Shown here: positions 16,221 through 24,037 of the stretch, piece by piece
How the letters are laid out: the number at the start of each line of letters is the position of its first letter
How positions within the stretch are numbered: the stretch's first letter is position 1
Source of the DNA: CADEDH01 sp963732695
GTDB lineage: Bacteria; Actinomycetota; Acidimicrobiia; Acidimicrobiales; SZUA-35
DNA length: 64,000 bases
Assembly (NCBI GenBank): GCA_963732695.1
Contig: CAVTAP010000025.1
Location: 186,001-250,000, forward strand
Direction of reading: 5' to 3'
Notes under the pieces: model-generated
The model's input: only the letters and a program-made list of their open reading frames with translations
The model's database searches: none
Told to the model about the DNA's origin: nothing
Program-made: the position numbers and the translations under genes

Positions 16221-16397
16221 GTGAGCAGCCACTTCCGTGCCAACTCGATCGTGCCCCGCTACCGCCGGGTGGGCCTGCGCATGAGCTGCGCCCTCTGCGA
16301 GGTGGCCTGGACCGGCGCCGTCGACTCCGTCTGCTGGGTCTGCAGCGGCCCCGGTACCCCGGGCCCGCCCCCCTCCATCTACCCCGACATCGACTAG
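16221..16397 (+). CDS. Small zinc-ribbon-like protein
   Basis: A 58-residue frame starting at GTG 16221: an N-terminal basic part, then MSCALCEVAWTGAVDSVCWVCSG and a Pro-rich acidic tail ending PSIYPDID. Two CxxC knuckles 14 residues apart fit a zinc ribbon or rubredoxin-like knuckle. Its stop codon is the first triplet of the 43-bp tandem repeat that follows. Codon use is normal for the region. No ribosome site is seen. Probably real because of the ordered Cys pattern, but function is unknown. Confidence 0.55.
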   Translation: MSSHFRANSIVPRYRRVGLRMSCALCEVAWTGAVDSVCWVCSGPGTPGPPPSIYPDID

Positions 16398-16480
16398 GTG
16401 TCCCCTGCGGGGACCTGGAGTTTCGCTTCGCGGAAACTAGGTGTCCCCTGCGGGGACCTGGAGTTTCGCTTCGCGGAAAC
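16395..16480. repeat. 43-bp tandem repeat, two perfect copies
   Basis: Copies at 16395-16437 and 16438-16480 are identical. Each has two stems: GTCCCC-TGC-GGGGAC, and GTTTCGC-TTC-GCG(G)AAAC, which on the minus strand has the core GCGAAGC. Loops read as GCA and GAA on the minus strand. The unit begins at the TAG stop of the zinc-ribbon gene, and the next 20 bases start another partial TCCCCTGC. Confidence 0.85.
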
Positions 16481-16531
16481 TCCCCTGCGCAGACTGCGGA
16501 CAGGCGGCGGGGGCGGCGAGCCCCCCGCATG

Positions 16532-17320
16532 TCAGTCCGGGACCCAGTTGGGATCGCGGCGTTCGTTGAAGGCGGCGATGCCTTCGGTCGCTTCCTCGGA
16601 CTGGAACAGCTCCCGGGACCGGAGGGAGGTCCAGGCGAAGCCGTCGGCCCGGTTGAGGTTCGGTACCCGCCGGATCAGGTCCTTCGACGCCGCCAGGGCG
16701 ATCGGCCCACCCCGCACCACCATCGACACGTAGGCGTTCACCGCGTCGTCGATCTCGGCGGCCGGCACGGCCCGGTTGATCAGCCCCACCTCGGCCGCCC
16801 GGGCCGGGGTGATCCGGTCGCCGGTGAGGAACAGCTCACTGGCGTCGGCCCGGCGCAGCTTGGGCAGGCACACCACCGAGATCACGGCCGGGGCCACCCC
16901 GATGCGCACCTCGGTGAAGCCGATCTTGGCGTCATCTCGCATGACCGACAGGTCGCACGCCGCCACCAGCCCGACCCCGCCGGCGGTGGCGTGGCCGTCG
17001 ATCCGGCCGATCACGGGCTTGGGCGAGTCGAGGATCTGGTTCATGACGTCGAGGAACGTCCGCTGGGGGGTGCTCGGGGTCACGCCCGGCACGGCCGCCT
17101 TCAGGTCGGCCCCGGCGCAGAAGGTGTTGCCGGCGTTGGTCAGCACGATGGCCCGCACCCCGTCGTCGGCCAGGGCCCGGTCGAGGTTCAGGCCGAGGCT
17201 GTTGACCAGCGTCTCGTTGAGGGCGTTCTTGCGCTCCGGCATGTTGAGCGTGATCGTGGCCACGCCGCCGGCCACGGCGTACAGCGTCGGCTCACCGCCC
17301 GGTTCCTGAGGGTTCGACAT
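16532..17320 (-). CDS. Enoyl-CoA hydratase/isomerase family protein
   Basis: About 262 residues of crotonase fold: TITLNMPERKNALNETLV, oxyanion segments GNTFCAGADLKA and DGHATAGGVGLVAACDL, and the family helix FTEVRIGVAPAVISVVCL. The two Glu positions of true hydratases are only partly kept (FTEVRIG retains one), so the reaction (hydratase, isomerase, or methylglutaconyl-CoA hydratase-like) is open. Start chosen at ATG 17320 (MSNPQEPGG); the frame runs open upstream through the repeated DNA only because it lacks stops. Confidence 0.85.
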   Translation of the reverse strand: MSNPQEPGGEPTLYAVAGGVATITLNMPERKNALNETLVNSLGLNLDRALADDGVRAIVLTNAGNTFCAGADLKAAVPGVTPSTPQRTFLDVMNQILDSPKPVIGRIDGHATAGGVGLVAACDLSVMRDDAKIGFTEVRIGVAPAVISVVCLPKLRRADASELFLTGDRITPARAAEVGLINRAVPAAEIDDAVNAYVSMVVRGGPIALAASKDLIRRVPNLNRADGFAWTSLRSRELFQSEEATEGIAAFNERRDPNWVPD

Positions 17321-17381
17321 GGGCCACAGCATGGCGGAGGACGGGCCCCCTCGGCCACTGGGACCAGGCAGGCTGGTATTC

Positions 17382-17514
17382 GCGGGGGCTGCGCCCCCGG
17401 GCCCCATCTGGGCCGGGGCCCCATCCCCGGCCCGCAGCTACGCTTTCCTTGGCGGGGGCTGCGCCCCCGGGCCCCATCTGGGCCGGGGCCCCATCCCCGG
17501 CCCGCAGCTACGCT
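17382..17514. repeat. 63-bp unit duplicated with 70-bp period; carries the HIT-gene -10
   Basis: Copies at 17382-17444 and 17452-17514 are identical, separated by seven bases. Each includes GGGGGC-TGC-GCCCCC (loop GCA on the minus strand) and the longer palindromic CCGGGG-CCCCAT-CCCCGG, and ends in TACGCT. In the second copy TACGCT (17509-17514) lies seven bases before the HIT protein ATG, so the repeat duplicates a promoter element. Confidence 0.85.
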
Positions 17515-17521
17515 GCCCGCC

Positions 17522-17944
17522 ATGGCTTCGATCTTCTCCCGAATCATCGCCGGCGAGATCCCGGGACGCATCGTGTGGGACGACGACGTCTGTGTCGTCA
17601 TGGTGGATATCCGGCCCCTCCATACCGGGCACTGCCTGGTGATCCCCAGGGCCGAGGTCGACCACTGGGTCGATCTCGACGAGGCCACCGCCACCCACCT
17701 CATGGTCGTGGCCCGCCATGTGGGCCGGGCCCAGCAGGCCGCCTTCCCCTGCGAGCGGATCGGGATGCTCGTGGCCGGCTACGAGGTGCCCCACACCCAC
17801 GTCCACGTGATGCCAACCGACTCCATGGCCGACTTCGACTTCCGCAACGCCGACCCCTCGGCCCGGGCCGACGTGCTCGACGAGGTGGCCGAGCGGCTGC
17901 GGGCGGCGCTGCGGGCCCAGGGTCACGCTCAGGTCGCCGGCTGA
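17522..17944 (+). CDS. HIT-family nucleotide hydrolase
   Basis: 140 residues, full-length HIT protein: IFSRIIAGEIPGRIVWDDD at the start and the histidine triad HTHVHV in EVPHTHVHVMPTDS. Such Hint-type enzymes hydrolyse phosphoramidates of AMP and related nucleotides. ATG 17522 is seven bases after TACGCT and has no ribosome site, so likely leaderless. The promoter lies within a duplicated repeat (see 17382-17514). Confidence 0.92.
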   Translation: MASIFSRIIAGEIPGRIVWDDDVCVVMVDIRPLHTGHCLVIPRAEVDHWVDLDEATATHLMVVARHVGRAQQAAFPCERIGMLVAGYEVPHTHVHVMPTDSMADFDFRNADPSARADVLDEVAERLRAALRAQGHAQVAG

Positions 17945-17974
17945 CCCTGCCCCGGAGCGCCCGGCACGCCGCGG

Positions 17975-18772
17975 TCAGCGCTGGAACAGCTGGGCCACCA
18001 GCGGGTAGTCGAACACGATGTCGTCGCCCCGGCGGCGGGCGTCCACCCCCAGGCCGTGGCCCCCGAGCGACGCCTCGAACCGGGCCCGGACCCCGTCGTG
18101 GTCGGGCCCGTGGGAGTTGGCCAGGACGGCGTCGAGGCCGGCCGTCACCCGGTAGGGAACCACCTCGGCCAGCCGCCAGCCCCGGCTCGTGAACAGGGCC
18201 TGCTGCTCACCCGCCGTCAGGTTCCGCACGTGCGACGGGTCCCGCCGGCGCTCGGCCTCGTCGTAGGCGGTGGCGGCCTCGCCGTCTTCGGTGGCGGCGA
18301 AGTCGACGATCACCAGACGGCCGCCGGGAGCGGCCACCCGTCCCAGCTCGGCCGCCACCCGGTCGGGCTCGGCGGCATGGTGGAGGGCGTACCGGTTCAC
18401 CACCACGTCGAAGCAGCCGCTGGGAAACGGCAGCCGGTCCATCCGGCCCAGAGCGAAGGCGGTCGACGCCGCACAGCCGGCGGCCTCGGCCCGGCCGGCG
18501 GCCAGGCGCAGCATGGCCGGAGTCAGGTCCACCCCGGTGACGGCGGCCCCGGCGGCGGCCAGGCGGCAGGTCACGATGCCGGGCCCGCAGGCCACGTCGA
18601 CCACCCGGTGGCCGGGGCCGGCGGCGGCCAGGCCGGCCAGCACGTCGAGCGCCCGCTCGTCGTTCACCACCGCGGCCCGGGCGAAGGCCTCGGCGTGCAC
18701 CGTGAACTGGGCCACCGCCTCCCGCTCGATCCGCTCCACGCTGCCTGCCGCCTGCCCCCCGGTGAACGTCAT
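17975..18772 (-). CDS. Class I SAM methyltransferase, UbiE-like
   Basis: 265 residues: N-terminal helical part, motif I VVDVACGPGIVTCRLAAAGA, motif II VTGVDLTPAMLRLA, MDRLPFPSGCFDVVVNRYALHH (motif IV region) and RLVIVDFAATED. The sequence is typical of Methyltransf_11 proteins that act on small molecules or quinones. The C-terminal third (SLGGHGLGVDARRRGDDIVFDYPLVAQL) may contact substrate. Divergent from the diguanylate cyclase gene; TAGAAC lies six bases before its ATG on the minus strand. Confidence 0.85.
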   Translation of the reverse strand: MTFTGGQAAGSVERIEREAVAQFTVHAEAFARAAVVNDERALDVLAGLAAAGPGHRVVDVACGPGIVTCRLAAAGAAVTGVDLTPAMLRLAAGRAEAAGCAASTAFALGRMDRLPFPSGCFDVVVNRYALHHAAEPDRVAAELGRVAAPGGRLVIVDFAATEDGEAATAYDEAERRRDPSHVRNLTAGEQQALFTSRGWRLAEVVPYRVTAGLDAVLANSHGPDHDGVRARFEASLGGHGLGVDARRRGDDIVFDYPLVAQLFQR

Positions 18773-18820
18773 GGTTCCGTTCTACACCTCGGGCCGCCGG
18801 GCGCCGATACCGAGGGTCAG

Positions 18821-20572
18821 ATGTTGAGGGCCATTTCGCTGCGCGTGCGGCTGCTGCTCACCGTGCTGGTGCCGGTGGCGGCGCTGGTGACGGTGGTGGG
18901 GTACGAGGCCGTGGCGCGCACCGAGGTGGCGGCCGACGCCCGCTCCGAGCTGGCCCGCACCGAGGCCCTCGAGCAGCTGGCCACCGCCCAGTCGCTGAAC
19001 GTGCTGCCCGAAGCGGCGGCGGTGACCGCCGAGGCGGGGGGCATGGCGGTGAGCCCGCTCTACCGGATCGTGCTCGACACCTACTGGCAGACCTTCGTCG
19101 TCAACTTCCAGGCCGCCGACGACGCCAGGCAGCAGATGGCGGGCCCGGCCCGGGCCATGATGGGCGAGGCGACGTGGGAGGCCTTCGAACGCCAACGGTC
19201 AGCCACCGACGCGCTGGTGGCGGCGGTCGACGCCGGATCGGTGGATCCGGATCTCCTGACGATGGCCGAGGCGGCGCGCCGCGACGCCGATCTGACCCTG
19301 GCCGACCTGGCCCAGGCCTCGTCGTCCGACGCCTGGATCACCTACATGAGCTCGATCGACGCCATGCGGGCCGGGCAGGTGGAGTTCGCCAGCCTGTTCC
19401 CCACGCTGGCCGGTCTCCCGGTGGCCACCGCCGACGAGCTGGCCCAGCTGTCGGGCGAGCGGTCCAACGCCACCGAACGGGTGGTGCTCGGCCTCCCGCC
19501 CGATCTGCGGGCCCAGGTGGCTCAGGTGCTGGCCTCCGACGACAACACCACGTGGACCGAGGCCGTGGCCCGGGGCCAGGCCATCGCCGCCGGGCGGGAC
19601 CAGCCGATGGGCCTGAACGAGCTGACCGACCTCATGGGCCGGGCGCTGAACCTGCAGCAGCGCATCATGCAGATCGCCTCCGAAGCGGTGGCCCAGGTGC
19701 GGGCCGAGCTGACCGCCACCGCCGACGGCGCCGACCGGTCACGCCACCAGCTCCTGCTCTTCGGTGGTGGTTTCACCGTGCTGGCCCTCGCTCTCACCGG
19801 CTGGATCCTGCGGACGATCACGGGCCCGCTCCGCCGTCTCACGGAGCGGGTGGCCGCCGTGGCCAGCGGCGAGATCGAAGGCGACCCCGTGACGATCGGG
19901 GGCCACGACGAGTTGGCCCGCCTGGGGTCCACGATCGAGGACGTGGCCGATGGGCTCCGGCACCTGGAGCGCCAGATCATGGCCATGGCGGCCGGCGATC
20001 TCGACGATCCCAGCTTGCGCATGCCGGCTCCCGGCCTGGTTGGGGCGTACGTGCAGGAGCGGGTCGACGACCTTCGTCTGGCCAGCGGCCGGCTGCGGGT
20101 GGCGGCCTCGACCGACCCCCTCACCGGCCTGCTCAACCGACGGGCGCTCACCGAGGCCGTCCTGGAGCGGGGGCCCCGCGCCGGCGACATGGCCGTGCTC
20201 TATCTCGATCTCGACCGGTTCAAGCAGGTCAACGACGAGCACGGCCACCACCACGGCGACGCCGTGCTCCAGGCGGTGGCCGCCCGTCTCAGCCGCCTGG
20301 TGCGGGAGGGCGACCTGGTGGCCCGCATCGGCGGCGACGAGTTCATCGTCGTGCTGGCCGCCATGGACGCCGACACGGTGGCGGTGCTGACGAGCCGGAT
20401 CGAGCTGGCCGTCACCGAGCCCATCTCGGTGGAGGGCGTCACCCACCGGGTCGGATGCTCGATCGGGTTGTCCTGGCTGGGGCCGGCCGGCGATCTGGCC
20501 GTGGCGCTGGAACAGGCCGACCAGCGGATGCTGGCGACCAAGGCCGGCCAGCACCGCAGGTACCGCCGCTGA
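18821..20572 (+). CDS. Membrane sensor diguanylate cyclase with HAMP domain
   Basis: 583 residues: a membrane helix at about 9-28, a periplasmic helical sensor domain to about 309 (a nitrate/sulphate-sensor-like bundle), a second helix at about 310-329, HAMP (about 330-385) and a GGDEF domain. The GGDEF signature is intact at 504-508 (ARIGGDEF), and the RxxD I-site for product inhibition is present five residues before it (REGD, 495-498). It should make cyclic di-GMP in response to an external signal. No EAL domain or PilZ receptor is near. ATG 18821 chosen because the membrane helix starts at once. Confidence 0.9.
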   Translation: MLRAISLRVRLLLTVLVPVAALVTVVGYEAVARTEVAADARSELARTEALEQLATAQSLNVLPEAAAVTAEAGGMAVSPLYRIVLDTYWQTFVVNFQAADDARQQMAGPARAMMGEATWEAFERQRSATDALVAAVDAGSVDPDLLTMAEAARRDADLTLADLAQASSSDAWITYMSSIDAMRAGQVEFASLFPTLAGLPVATADELAQLSGERSNATERVVLGLPPDLRAQVAQVLASDDNTTWTEAVARGQAIAAGRDQPMGLNELTDLMGRALNLQQRIMQIASEAVAQVRAELTATADGADRSRHQLLLFGGGFTVLALALTGWILRTITGPLRRLTERVAAVASGEIEGDPVTIGGHDELARLGSTIEDVADGLRHLERQIMAMAAGDLDDPSLRMPAPGLVGAYVQERVDDLRLASGRLRVAASTDPLTGLLNRRALTEAVLERGPRAGDMAVLYLDLDRFKQVNDEHGHHHGDAVLQAVAARLSRLVREGDLVARIGGDEFIVVLAAMDADTVAVLTSRIELAVTEPISVEGVTHRVGCSIGLSWLGPAGDLAVALEQADQRMLATKAGQHRRYRR

Positions 20573-20620
20573 GGGGGCGGGGCGCAAACCCCGGGTCGAC
20601 CGGCGCCCGCCCGGCCGGCC

Positions 20621-20651
20621 TACATTGGGTCCGACCGGACCCACCAGGAGG
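20621..20651 (+). promoter_or_regulatory. -10 box and strong ribosome site
   Basis: TACATT (20621-20626) followed, 19 bases on, by AGGAGG (20646-20651), seven bases before the ATG at 20659. Unlike many genes here, this one has a leader and a strong ribosome site. Confidence 0.5.
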
Positions 20652-20658
20652 CGGCCCC

Positions 20659-20901
20659 ATGCCCGACACCATCGTCGAACCCCCGCCGGCCATCGCGCCC
20701 GTCCCGGCGCTTCCCCTGTGGCGACGGGGCCCGGTGGTGGTCGCCTTCTCCATGATCATGGTGTTCGTGTGCATGGCTGCGCTGCTCATCTGGCAGGCCA
20801 GCCACAGCGACTGGCGGCGCCAGCTCCCCACGGTCGACGGCGTGACGGTCTCCACCACCGCCACCTCGCCCGCCGGCGCCGGGGAGGTCACCCGGCCGTG
20901 A
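20659..20901 (+). CDS. Small single-helix membrane protein
   Basis: 80 residues: Pro-rich cytoplasmic N terminus (VEPPPAIAPVPALPLWRRG), one membrane helix (VVVAFSMIMVFVCMAALLIW) and a Thr/Ser-rich outer tail. No family recognised. A strong ribosome site supports expression. The stop overlaps the GTG of the next gene by four bases (GTGA), so the two are translationally coupled, which suggests the helix protein works with, or is regulated with, the AraC-type regulator. Confidence 0.65.
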   Translation: MPDTIVEPPPAIAPVPALPLWRRGPVVVAFSMIMVFVCMAALLIWQASHSDWRRQLPTVDGVTVSTTATSPAGAGEVTRP

Positions 20902-21632
20902 TCGCCCCGGCCCTGCGGGGCCGGTTCTCCGGCCCGGCCGGCGAGCAGCTCCACGGGTGGTGGAGCGTGCCGGTGACCGGCAGTGGCACCGTCGTGCCCG
21001 ACGGGGCCATCGACGTGATGTGGGCGCCCGGCCGCCGGCCCTGGCTGGCCGGGCCCGACACCAGACCTCATCCGGTATCGCTGGCCGCCGCCTCGACGGT
21101 GGTCGGCGTGCGGCTCCGGCCCGGGCTGGCGCCGGCCCTGCTCGGCGTCCCTGCCAGCGAGGCCGTCGACACCCTGGTTCCCCTGGTCGACCTCTGGCCG
21201 GCGGCCACCGTGCGCCGGCTCGACGAGGAGTTGGCGGCGGCCGGTGGGCCGGCCGAAGCGGCCCGGGCCCTGGCCGACGCCGTGGTGGCCGTGGCCGGAG
21301 CCGATCGTCGCCCCGATCCGGTGGTCACCGCCGCCGTGCTCCGGTTGGAACAGGGCGCCGGCACCGCTGGTCTCGGTCTCGGCCCCCGCCAGCTCCGCCG
21401 CCGCTTCGGGGTGGCCATGGGCTACGGCCCGACCTTCTACGGGCGGATCACCCGCCTCGACCGCTTCAGCCGGCTGGCCGCCGGGGCGGCCCCCGGGGTG
21501 CCGCTGGCCCAGCTGGGGGCGGCCGCCGGCTTCTACGACGAAGCCCACCTGTGGCGGGATTGCGTGGCCCTCACCGGCCGCACCCCGGCCCAGCATCGGC
21601 CGGCCGACGGGACGGTCCCCGGCGGGGTATGA
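20898..21632 (+). CDS. AraC-family transcriptional regulator
   Basis: About 244 residues. The N-terminal part (RGRFSGPAGEQLHGWWSVPV...VVPDGAIDVMWAPG) matches the sensor domain often found in actinobacterial AraC proteins (DUF6597-like). The C-terminal double HTH ends LAQLGAAAGFYDEAHLWRDCVALTGRTPAQHR, a typical AraC signature. Ligand and targets unknown; the neighbouring VOC protein gene downstream is a candidate target. GTG start overlaps the preceding stop. Confidence 0.88.
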   Translation: MIAPALRGRFSGPAGEQLHGWWSVPVTGSGTVVPDGAIDVMWAPGRRPWLAGPDTRPHPVSLAAASTVVGVRLRPGLAPALLGVPASEAVDTLVPLVDLWPAATVRRLDEELAAAGGPAEAARALADAVVAVAGADRRPDPVVTAAVLRLEQGAGTAGLGLGPRQLRRRFGVAMGYGPTFYGRITRLDRFSRLAAGAAPGVPLAQLGAAAGFYDEAHLWRDCVALTGRTPAQHRPADGTVPGGV

Positions 21633-21678
21633 CCGTTCCGTACAATCCGGGCCCTCGACGCCGGTCCACACTGGGGCC

Positions 21679-22095
21679 ATGGAGATTCTCTTCGTGGCCG
21701 GTGTGGCCCCCATCGAACCCGAGCCGGCCGCCGGCAAGCGTTTCTACCGCGACGTCCTCGGTCTTCCCCTGGCCGACGTGACCGACGACTACATCGCCGT
21801 GGACGGCTTCGGCGGTACGAAGCACCTCGGGGTGTGGCCGCTGGCCGATGCCGCCCGGTCGTGCTTCGGCACCGAGGTCTGGCCCTCCGACGTACCCGTG
21901 CCCCAGGCCACCATCGAGCTGGAGGTGGCCGACGAGGCGGCGGTGGCGGCAGCGGCCACGGAGCTGGAAGCGGCCGGCCACCGGCTCCTGCACGGCGCCC
22001 GGACCGAGCCCTGGGGCCAGACCCTGGCCCGCCTGCTGGGGCCGGAGGGCCTGCTGATCGGCGTGTGCCACACTCCCTGGCTGCACGGGACCTGA
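21679..22095 (+). CDS. VOC/glyoxalase-superfamily protein
   Basis: 138 residues with the beta-alpha-beta modules of vicinal-oxygen-chelate proteins: ILFVAGVAPIEPEPAAGKRFYRDVLGLPL and the second module IELEVADEAAVAAAATELEAAGH ending in LLGPEGLLIGVCHTP. Metal ligands cannot be fixed with confidence. Proteins of this size act as dioxygenases, glyoxalases or antibiotic-binding proteins. TACAAT at 21641-21646 may be its -10 with a 26-base leader. Confidence 0.8.
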   Translation: MEILFVAGVAPIEPEPAAGKRFYRDVLGLPLADVTDDYIAVDGFGGTKHLGVWPLADAARSCFGTEVWPSDVPVPQATIELEVADEAAVAAAATELEAAGHRLLHGARTEPWGQTLARLLGPEGLLIGVCHTPWLHGT

Positions 22096-22158
22096 CGGGT
22101 CGGCCGGCTGCGCCGGCGAGCGCTCAACGGGGGCCGACCGCGGCCGACGGGTCCCCTC

Positions 22159-23973
22159 GTGACGCCTCATGTGCCTCTTCGCAGCCTGCAGGGCCGACTG
22201 GTCGTCGCCTTCCTCGTGATCGGCCTGGCCCCCGCCGTCGTGGTCGGCTGGCTCGCGGTGGGCCAGGCCCGCCAGTCGCTGGTCGACGCCGCCGGCCAGC
22301 GGATGCAGGTGGCGGCGGCCAACGCCGGTGACACCATCGACCGCAACCTGTTCGAGCGCTACGGCGACGTGCAGGCCTTCGCCGCCAACCCCAACGCCCG
22401 CGGCACCTCGGCCGAGGCCACCGAGATGGCCGACTTCCTCACCCACACGTACAGCATCTACGACCTGATGCTGGTGGTCGGCCTGGACGGCCAGGTCACG
22501 GCGGCCAACACCGTCGACCACACGGGAACGCCCGTGGCCACCGCCGGCCTGGTGGGGTCCGACGTGTCGGATCAGGCCTGGTTCCAGACCGTGGCCGGGG
22601 GCGGCACCCCGGAGGGTGGCACCCTGTACAGCAGCGCCGAACGGAACCCGCTGGTGAGCGGGGTGTACGGCGACAATCGGATCACCCTGCCGTTCACCGC
22701 CCCCATCTACGACCCCGACGGGACGATGGTGGGCATCTGGCACAACGACGCCTCGTTCGACCGGATCGTGGGCGAGATCATGGCCGGTACCAGCGACGAC
22801 CTGCTGCGCAGCGGCGTCGATTCGGTGCAGACGGTGCTACTCGACGCTGACGGTCTCGTGCTCGCCACCTCCGAGGGCGGGGAACCGCTCCGGGACAACC
22901 TCATCGACGCCGGCCGCCGGGCCGCGGCCCGGGCGGTGGAGACCGACGCCGCCGGCTTCCTGCCGGCCCGGACCGCGGAGGGCACCACGGTGCTCGACGG
23001 CTACGCCCAGGCCAACGGGGCGCTGGGATTCGCCGGCTACGGCTGGGGAGTCGTGGTGAGCCGGGACCGGGGGGCGGCCGCCGCCGGCGCCGACGGCCTG
23101 CGTGATCTCGTCGTGGCCGTGACCGCCGGTGGTGGTGTGCTCATCCTGCTCGTGGCCCTGTGGCTGGGTCGCAGCGTGTCGAGCCCTATCCGCCGGGTGG
23201 CCGAGCGGGCCCGCCGGGCGGCGGCCGAGCTGACCGAGGTGGCCCAGACGATGGGCCTGAGCGCCGAGCGGACCTCCGAGCAGGCCCAGTCGACCTCTAC
23301 CGTCGGCCAGGAGGTCTCGTCGAGCGTGTCGACGGTGGCGGCGGCCACGGTGGAGCTCGACGCCTCGTTCCGCCACGTGGCCGAGGTGGCGGTTGAGGCG
23401 TCGTCGATCGCCACCGAGGCGGTGGACGCCGCCCGGGCGTCGTCGACCTCGGTGTCCCGCCTCGGCGACTCGAGCGGCGAGATCGGCGAGGTGATCGGCG
23501 TGATCCGCTCCGTGGCCCAGCAGACGAACCTGCTGGCCCTCAACGCCACGATCGAGGCGGCCCGGGCCGGCGAGGCGGGGCGGGGCTTCGCCGTGGTGGC
23601 CAACGAGGTGAAGGAGCTGGCCCAGCGCACGGCCCTGGCCACCGAGGCCATCTCGGAGCAGATCGACACCATCCGCGGCGACGCCGTCAACGTGGTCGAC
23701 GCCAACAGCCGCATCAGCGAGACGATCGACCGGATCCAGGAGATCTCGGGCACGATCGCCTCGGCGGTCGCGGAGCAGACGGCGGCCACGGCCGAGATCA
23801 GCCGCAGCGTGTCCCACGCCGCCGACGGCACCGGCGACATCGCCCGCAGCATGGCCGACGTGGCCGTGGCCGCCGGAGAGACCCGCGACGCCGTGGGCGT
23901 CACCATGGCCTCCGCCGCTGAGATCGCCACCATGGCCGACGACCTCCTCGCAGTGGTCTCCGGCCGGGCGTAG
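22159..23973 (+). CDS. Methyl-accepting chemotaxis protein with extracellular Cache sensor
   Basis: 604 residues: membrane helix at about 13-34, a double-Cache sensor (about 35-310; NRITLPFTAPIYDPDGTMVGIWHND), a second helix (about 316-337), a short HAMP-like linker and a cytoplasmic coiled-coil. The hairpin tip QQTNLLALNATIEAARAGEAG followed by GFAVVANEVKELAQRT is diagnostic of MCPs. There is no C-terminal CheR pentapeptide. No che or flagellar genes are in the window, so it either signals to a distant array or feeds another output. GTG start at 22159 precedes the helix by about ten residues. Confidence 0.93.
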   Translation: MTPHVPLRSLQGRLVVAFLVIGLAPAVVVGWLAVGQARQSLVDAAGQRMQVAAANAGDTIDRNLFERYGDVQAFAANPNARGTSAEATEMADFLTHTYSIYDLMLVVGLDGQVTAANTVDHTGTPVATAGLVGSDVSDQAWFQTVAGGGTPEGGTLYSSAERNPLVSGVYGDNRITLPFTAPIYDPDGTMVGIWHNDASFDRIVGEIMAGTSDDLLRSGVDSVQTVLLDADGLVLATSEGGEPLRDNLIDAGRRAAARAVETDAAGFLPARTAEGTTVLDGYAQANGALGFAGYGWGVVVSRDRGAAAAGADGLRDLVVAVTAGGGVLILLVALWLGRSVSSPIRRVAERARRAAAELTEVAQTMGLSAERTSEQAQSTSTVGQEVSSSVSTVAAATVELDASFRHVAEVAVEASSIATEAVDAARASSTSVSRLGDSSGEIGEVIGVIRSVAQQTNLLALNATIEAARAGEAGRGFAVVANEVKELAQRTALATEAISEQIDTIRGDAVNVVDANSRISETIDRIQEISGTIASAVAEQTAATAEISRSVSHAADGTGDIARSMADVAVAAGETRDAVGVTMASAAEIATMADDLLAVVSGRA

Positions 23974-24037
23974 CCCGGGGGACGGGGTGGGGGCCCGGAC
24001 CAGATGGGGAGCCCGGCGCAGCCCCCCAGAGCGGGGC

